Part shown: positions 9,652 to 13,206 of the stretch, in pieces | Numbering within the stretch: position 1 is the first letter of the stretch | How the letters are laid out: each line of letters opens with the position of its first letter | NCBI GenBank assembly: GCA_913046275.1 | Contig: CAJWSE010000019.1 | Location: 1 to 13,206, forward strand | Direction: 5' to 3' | Length of the DNA: 13,206 nucleotides | From: an uncultured Phycisphaerae bacterium | Lineage (GTDB): Bacteria; Planctomycetota; Phycisphaerae; Phycisphaerales; SM1A02 | Made by a program: the position numbers and the translations under genes | The notes under the pieces: generated by a model | Told to the model about the DNA's origin: nothing | What the model saw: only the letters and a program-made list of their open reading frames with translations | Database searches by the model: none

Positions 9652-9685
9652 TAAGAACCAATCACTAGATTGGTTCTTATTTTTT
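9652..9685 (+). terminator. Strong terminator shared by the convergent EF-hand and rlmN genes
   Basis: A perfect 12-bp stem, TAAGAACCAATC (9652-9663) with GATTGGTTCTTA (9668-9679), has an ACTA loop and is followed by six T residues (9680-9685). The last stem bases (9677-9679) are also the TAA stop of rlmN on the other strand. Read from the minus strand the hairpin has no clean U-tract after it, so termination there may be weaker. Confidence 0.9.
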
Positions 9686-10627
9686 AGTAACTTTATTTCC
9701 CAGTTGTCCACAGGCTGCCATTGCATCTCTTCCGAGTGTAATTCTTCTTCTAACAAACTGCCCCGTTGATTTTGCAATGCGAACAAATCTTTCAACAGAC
9801 TGCTCTGAGGGTGCAGGCCACGGGCTATCTTCTCGAGGATTGTATGGGATTACATTTAAACCACATCCAATAGGTTTTAAAAAGTCGCAAATTTCTATCG
9901 CATTCTTATCAGAATCATTTACTCCCGGTATTAAGACATACTCTGCTAAAACACCGCCGCAATCATGCCGAGGGTAAGACAGAATTGCATCTCTCAGTTG
10001 TTCCATTGAAACCGCTCGTGCAAGTGGCATTATTTCTTTTCTTATTTTATCATTTGGCGCATTAATTGAAAATGCAAGCGATAGTCGCTTGAAGCCATCT
10101 GTTCGTGCCATAGCAGCAAGCAATTTAATACCTTCAACTCTTCCAACAGTTGAAACGCATATTCTCGAACTAGCAATGGCTGGACCATTGTTATCAGAAA
10201 GGATTTCAATGGCCGGAATTACAGAATCTAGGTTTTCAAGTGGTTCTCCCATTCCCATAAATACAATGTTGTCGATCTTAGTTTGAAGTGCATGATTTGC
10301 GGCATGCCATTGGGCGACAATTTCTGCGGTAGTAAGGTTTCGAAGTAGGCCCATTTGTGCGGTTTGGCAAAAATGGCAACCCATAGCACATCCAACCTGA
10401 GAAGAAACGCAGAGCGTATGTCTTTTTTTCTTAAATCCGTGAATCGGCAGGATTACAGACTCAGTTTCTAGTCCATCATTGAGCTTAAGTAAAAATTTAG
10501 TAGTTCCAGAATCATTAACTACTTTGGAGGGGGTGACAGAAGTTTCAGCATATTCTGGGCTGGTGTTATTTCTATAAAAAGATCGCCATGCTGTGATATC
10601 ACAATTCTTGCTATGTATGCCTAACAT
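9677..10627 (-). CDS. rlmN: RlmN-family radical SAM RNA methyltransferase, short N terminus
   Basis: RlmN methylates C2 of an adenosine in 23S rRNA (A2503 in E. coli) and of A37 in some tRNAs. From the ATG at 10627 the protein has 316 residues. GCAMGCHFC supplies the iron-sulfur cysteines Cys80, Cys84 and Cys87. Cys73 (TLCVSSQ) matches E. coli Cys118, and Cys306 in AACGQL matches the methyl-carrying Cys355. RNLTTAEIV, FMGMGEPL and EYVLIPGVND are further family signatures. The part before Cys73 is about 45 residues shorter than in E. coli, so most of the N-terminal accessory domain is missing. A TTG at 10663 would add only 12 residues and overlap the divergent tdh start; an in-frame stop at 10670-10672 prevents more. 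Catalytic residues look complete. The stop codon lies in the shared terminator. A Cfr-like relative is possible but less likely. Confidence 0.85.
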   Translation of the reverse strand: MLGIHSKNCDITAWRSFYRNNTSPEYAETSVTPSKVVNDSGTTKFLLKLNDGLETESVILPIHGFKKKRHTLCVSSQVGCAMGCHFCQTAQMGLLRNLTTAEIVAQWHAANHALQTKIDNIVFMGMGEPLENLDSVIPAIEILSDNNGPAIASSRICVSTVGRVEGIKLLAAMARTDGFKRLSLAFSINAPNDKIRKEIMPLARAVSMEQLRDAILSYPRHDCGGVLAEYVLIPGVNDSDKNAIEICDFLKPIGCGLNVIPYNPREDSPWPAPSEQSVERFVRIAKSTGQFVRRRITLGRDAMAACGQLGNKVTKK

Positions 10628-10654
10628 GTCGTACAAGATACTAGAATATAAAGG

Positions 10655-11722
10655 ATGGAACAAAGCACTTTAGGCGAACGTAGGAAACCAGCTGTATTTA
10701 TTACAGGAGCAGGTGGCGAAGTGGGCCATGGCCTTATTTCAGAATTAAGTGGCGAAAGTCAAACTGATATTGTCGCAACTGATTTGCGTGATTTAGAGCA
10801 AGGATTACGAGAGCAATGTTCTGCTACATATTTAGCAGATGTATGCGACCGAGATGCCCTAGATCGTTTGTTGGCAATGTATCAAATCAAAGAAATATAC
10901 CACTTGGCAGCAGTACTTAGTACTCGCGCAGAGCTTGCACCTGAAGTTGCGCATCAGGTCAATGTTAGTGGCACGGTTAATATATTGCAAATAGCCGCTG
11001 AACAAGGGCGAATGTCCGGGGAGCCAGTTAAGGTAGTTTTTCCAAGTTCCATTGCGGCATTTGGTTTTAGCTCACTTGAGGAGAAGACTAGAGCTGGTGC
11101 TGTAAGCGAATACCAATTTTGTAAGCCTTCTACAATGTATGGCTGCAATAAATTGTACTGCGAGCATCTGGGACGTTATTACGCTCACTCTTACCGTCAG
11201 CTAGCACAAGATAGTGTTCAGGGTAAAGATAAGAATCGTGGCGTCGTTGATTTTCGTTGCTTACGTTATCCTGGACTGATTTCAGCAGAAACAGTTCCGA
11301 CTGGCGGAACGAGCGACTTTGTTCCAGAAATGCTTCATGCAGCGGCTCGCGGCGAAGCGTATACTTGTTTTGTTCGTGAGGACTCTCGAATTCCCTTTAT
11401 GACTATGCAAGAAGCAATTGAGGCAACATTAAAATTATCTTCGGCGCCTCGAGAAAAACTCACACAAATTGTATATAACATTTCGAGTTTTAGCCCCTCA
11501 GCGGGTGAAGTCGCAGAGCTTGTAAAACAATATTTTCCTAAAGCAGAAATTACATTTGAACCTGATGAGCGTAGGCAGGTGATAGTTGATTCATGGCCAG
11601 AAGCCCTTGATTGCTCCGCTGCGATAGAGGATTGGGGTTTTACAGCAAAGTACGATCTTCAGGGAGCTTTCGAAAATTATCTTGTCCCTCGTATAACAAA
11701 GCAATATGAAAGTGCATCATGA
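10655..11722 (+). CDS. tdh: L-threonine 3-dehydrogenase, SDR (epimerase-like) type
   Basis: NAD-dependent oxidation of L-threonine to 2-amino-3-ketobutyrate. 355 residues with an extended-SDR Rossmann fold: FITGAGGEVG (15-24) has the GxxGxxG pattern, and Asp43 at the end of the second strand favours NAD over NADP. HLAAVLS (83-89) and Ser131/Ser132 follow, with the catalytic pair Tyr162-Lys166 in YGCNK. The segment RCLRYPGLISAE, then PTGGTSDF and YTCFVREDSRIPFM, is characteristic of the short-chain threonine dehydrogenases of bacteria and animals rather than generic sugar epimerases. These are unrelated to the zinc-dependent E. coli Tdh. The stop overlaps the kbl start as ATGA, and this pairing strongly supports the assignment. 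The ATG at 10655 is 27 bp from the divergent rlmN start, so the two promoters must be packed tightly. Confidence 0.92.
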   Translation: MEQSTLGERRKPAVFITGAGGEVGHGLISELSGESQTDIVATDLRDLEQGLREQCSATYLADVCDRDALDRLLAMYQIKEIYHLAAVLSTRAELAPEVAHQVNVSGTVNILQIAAEQGRMSGEPVKVVFPSSIAAFGFSSLEEKTRAGAVSEYQFCKPSTMYGCNKLYCEHLGRYYAHSYRQLAQDSVQGKDKNRGVVDFRCLRYPGLISAETVPTGGTSDFVPEMLHAAARGEAYTCFVREDSRIPFMTMQEAIEATLKLSSAPREKLTQIVYNISSFSPSAGEVAELVKQYFPKAEITFEPDERRQVIVDSWPEALDCSAAIEDWGFTAKYDLQGAFENYLVPRITKQYESAS

Positions 11723-12936
11723 CTGTAAATAATTCATCATTTATCGATCGTTCTTCAGAAGTCCTGTCTCACTTAAAGGAGACTGGGCAATTGAAACAAT
11801 TGCAGATGATCGAATCTCCAATGGGTCCTAGAATTACTATTCGCGATCGCGGAGAAGTTGATTGTTTTTGTTCAAATAATTATCTTGGGCTTGCAAATCA
11901 TCCCGATGTTGTGGAAGCAGGCGTTGCAGGACTACGTCAATATGGAGCAGGTACCTCTTCGGTGCGTTTTATCTGTGGGACATTTGCTCCCCATCAAGCT
12001 CTTGAAGAGAGTATTGCAAATTTCTTAGGCGTTGAAGCAAGTTATACGTTTGTTTCCTGCTGGAATGCAACTGAAGCTTTATTCCCAACAATTTGCCAGG
12101 ATGGCGATGTTATTGTTTCGGATGAATTAAATCATGCTTGCATAATTGATTCGATGCGTCTTACGACGTCAATTCATCGTGATGTTTCAAAATGTATTTA
12201 CAAGCATAGTGATATGAAATCGCTTCGCGAGGCTTTAGTTAAAGCTGCAGATAAGTGTTCTAGTGCAGGTTCTATATTTGTAATTACGGATGGCGTTTTT
12301 TCAATGGAGGGAGATATTGCCTTACTTCCTGATATTCGAAAATTATGCGACCAATTTGGAGCAGTTCTTGTTGTCGACGATTCGCACGGTACCGGTGTAA
12401 TGGGAGACACAGGCAGAGGTACACATGAGTACTATGGCATGGCTGGCAGCGATATTGATATCTTTACTGGAACACTTGGCAAAGCCCTAGGTGGTGGCGC
12501 AGGCGGTTATGTAGCTGGTAAATATGAAGCTATTGAATTATTGATTCAACGAGGACGTCCGACATTGTTTTCAAATGCATTGCCAGTCACAGTTGCATGT
12601 TCTGCAAAAGCGGCTATTGACACTCTGGATACAAATCCAGGCTTAGTTCAGAAGCTTCGCGATAATGTCGCAGCTGCTCGCAAGGGCATCAGTGAAGTAG
12701 GTTTTGAGGTACTAGAATCTCCGACTGCAATTTGCCCAATAATTGTTGGTGAAACTGCAACTGCTATTGAGATGAGTAATAAATTATTGGATTTAGGTTG
12801 CTTTGCAATTGGATTTGGTTATCCGGTTGTCCCTGAAGGTACCGCTCGGATTAGAGTTCAAATTTCAGCCGCTCATAATCAAGAGCATATAAATCGATTA
12901 TGCCTAGCCCTTAATCAATTAAGAGCCACTCTATAG
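11719..12936 (+). CDS. kbl: Glycine C-acetyltransferase (2-amino-3-ketobutyrate CoA ligase)
   Basis: PLP-dependent alpha-oxoamine synthase that cleaves 2-amino-3-ketobutyrate with CoA to glycine and acetyl-CoA, completing threonine breakdown begun by the upstream dehydrogenase. 405 residues, close to the usual length of about 398. CSNNYLGLANHP (51-62) and GAGTSSVRFICGT (77-89) are family motifs. SDELNHA includes His139, which stacks on the cofactor. VVDDSHGTG (218-226) carries the PLP-contacting Asp220 and His223. Lys255 in FTGTLGKALGG is the Schiff-base lysine. The C-terminal RIRVQISAAHN is also typical. BioF and serine palmitoyltransferase share the fold, but the overlap with tdh decides for Kbl. 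Translation is probably coupled through the ATGA overlap; only a weak GAAAG precedes it. The gene ends in the palindrome CTATAG shared with the convergent HhH gene. Confidence 0.95.
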   Translation: MTVNNSSFIDRSSEVLSHLKETGQLKQLQMIESPMGPRITIRDRGEVDCFCSNNYLGLANHPDVVEAGVAGLRQYGAGTSSVRFICGTFAPHQALEESIANFLGVEASYTFVSCWNATEALFPTICQDGDVIVSDELNHACIIDSMRLTTSIHRDVSKCIYKHSDMKSLREALVKAADKCSSAGSIFVITDGVFSMEGDIALLPDIRKLCDQFGAVLVVDDSHGTGVMGDTGRGTHEYYGMAGSDIDIFTGTLGKALGGGAGGYVAGKYEAIELLIQRGRPTLFSNALPVTVACSAKAAIDTLDTNPGLVQKLRDNVAAARKGISEVGFEVLESPTAICPIIVGETATAIEMSNKLLDLGCFAIGFGYPVVPEGTARIRVQISAAHNQEHINRLCLALNQLRATL

Positions 12937-13158
12937 TTTTTCTTCGCGATATTCAATTATGGCTTTCGCTTTAGATTGTCCCACACCCGGTAAGGTTACC
13001 AGTTGCTCAATGGTGGCTGAGTTTAAGTCTATTCGCTGCTGTAGGCGTGCAGTTTCGCTTCCATTACTGCTTTCTCCACTCAAGTCCTGAGCGTTAACTG
13101 CCGGCGCTTGAAGGGCTAAAGCTGAAAGTACGAGTAAACCTGATATTAACTTTTTCAT
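12931..13158 (-). CDS. Short exported ComEA-like helix-hairpin-helix protein
   Basis: 75 residues from the ATG at 13158. MKKLISGLLVLSAL and an AVNAQ-type cleavage site make a clear signal peptide. After a Ser/Glu-rich linker comes one helix-hairpin-helix: IDLNSATIEQLVTLPGVGQS, then KAKAIIEYREEKL and stop. The ComEA family binds DNA outside the membrane for uptake and normally carries two such hairpins (about 60 residues: 'LNTA..eL..LPGIG' and a second 'GIG'). Here the frame ends right after the first, and the next codons in any frame give no second hairpin, so the domain is genuinely cut short or specialised. The start at 13158 is preferred over ATG 13161 because AGGA is 6 nt upstream rather than 3. 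The last 6 bp overlap kbl. It may be functional or a decaying remnant. Confidence 0.7.
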   Translation of the reverse strand: MKKLISGLLVLSALALQAPAVNAQDLSGESSNGSETARLQQRIDLNSATIEQLVTLPGVGQSKAKAIIEYREEKL

Positions 13159-13164
13159 CATCTT

Positions 13165-13169
13165 TCCTT
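13165..13169 (-). promoter_or_regulatory. Shine-Dalgarno AAGGA for the ComEA-like gene
   Basis: Minus-strand AAGGA is followed by AAGATG and then the ATG at 13158 (6-nt spacing). The ATG at 13161 would be only 3 nt away, so this site selects the second ATG. Confidence 0.6.
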
Positions 13170-13206
13170 GTATGCAATCCTAAAAACATTTTCGCCTTTA
13201 ATGATG

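Overview
The window reads as a compact stretch of a bacterial chromosome, mostly housekeeping genes. It is AT-rich by eye (not computed). A planctomycete, perhaps a marine Phycisphaerae-like lineage, is the best guess. The reasons are a large GspK-like secretion protein, a DUF1844 protein, an exported EF-hand protein with a Gly/Arg-rich tail, a stand-alone FHA protein beside purA, weak or absent Shine-Dalgarno sequences at many genes, and one- or two-gene transcription units that keep changing strand. This assignment is inference; no rRNA or other phylogenetic marker is present.

Layout, left to right. (1) 2-856 (+): the 3' end of a GspK-like gene, closed by an intrinsic terminator at 880-925. 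(2) 975-1679 (+): uppS, convergent with and overlapping purA (1672-2979, -), which is preceded on its own strand by a small FHA-domain gene (3009-3308, -). (3) 3325-5899 (+): hemW, translationally overlapped by a multi-pass GT-C-like membrane protein, ending 13 bp from a convergent DUF1844 gene (5913-6368, -). (4) 6444-9628 (+): a probable SurA-like lipoprotein, then an exported EF-hand/Gly-Arg protein, closed by a strong hairpin that also contains the stop codon of the convergent rlmN-family gene (9677-10627, -). (5) 10655-12936 (+): an SDR-type threonine dehydrogenase and kbl, overlapping by ATGA. (6) 12931-13158 (-): a very short exported helix-hairpin-helix protein.

Functional links. tdh and kbl form a complete two-step route from threonine to glycine and acetyl-CoA. 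uppS supplies the lipid carrier for cell-wall and surface glycans, the class of substrate a GT-C enzyme like the one at 4628 would normally use. The GspK-like, SurA-like, EF-hand and ComEA-like proteins all act, or are predicted to act, outside the cytoplasm. hemW, purA and rlmN are core cytoplasmic functions.

No mobile element, CRISPR array, tRNA, rRNA or defence system was seen. There is no convincing new multi-gene system. The more unusual points are gene-architecture details: a shortened RlmN, a one-motif ComEA-like protein, convergent genes sharing stop regions, and the exported Gly/Arg-rich EF-hand protein. The longest stretch without an annotated gene is about 200 bases (7767-7969).
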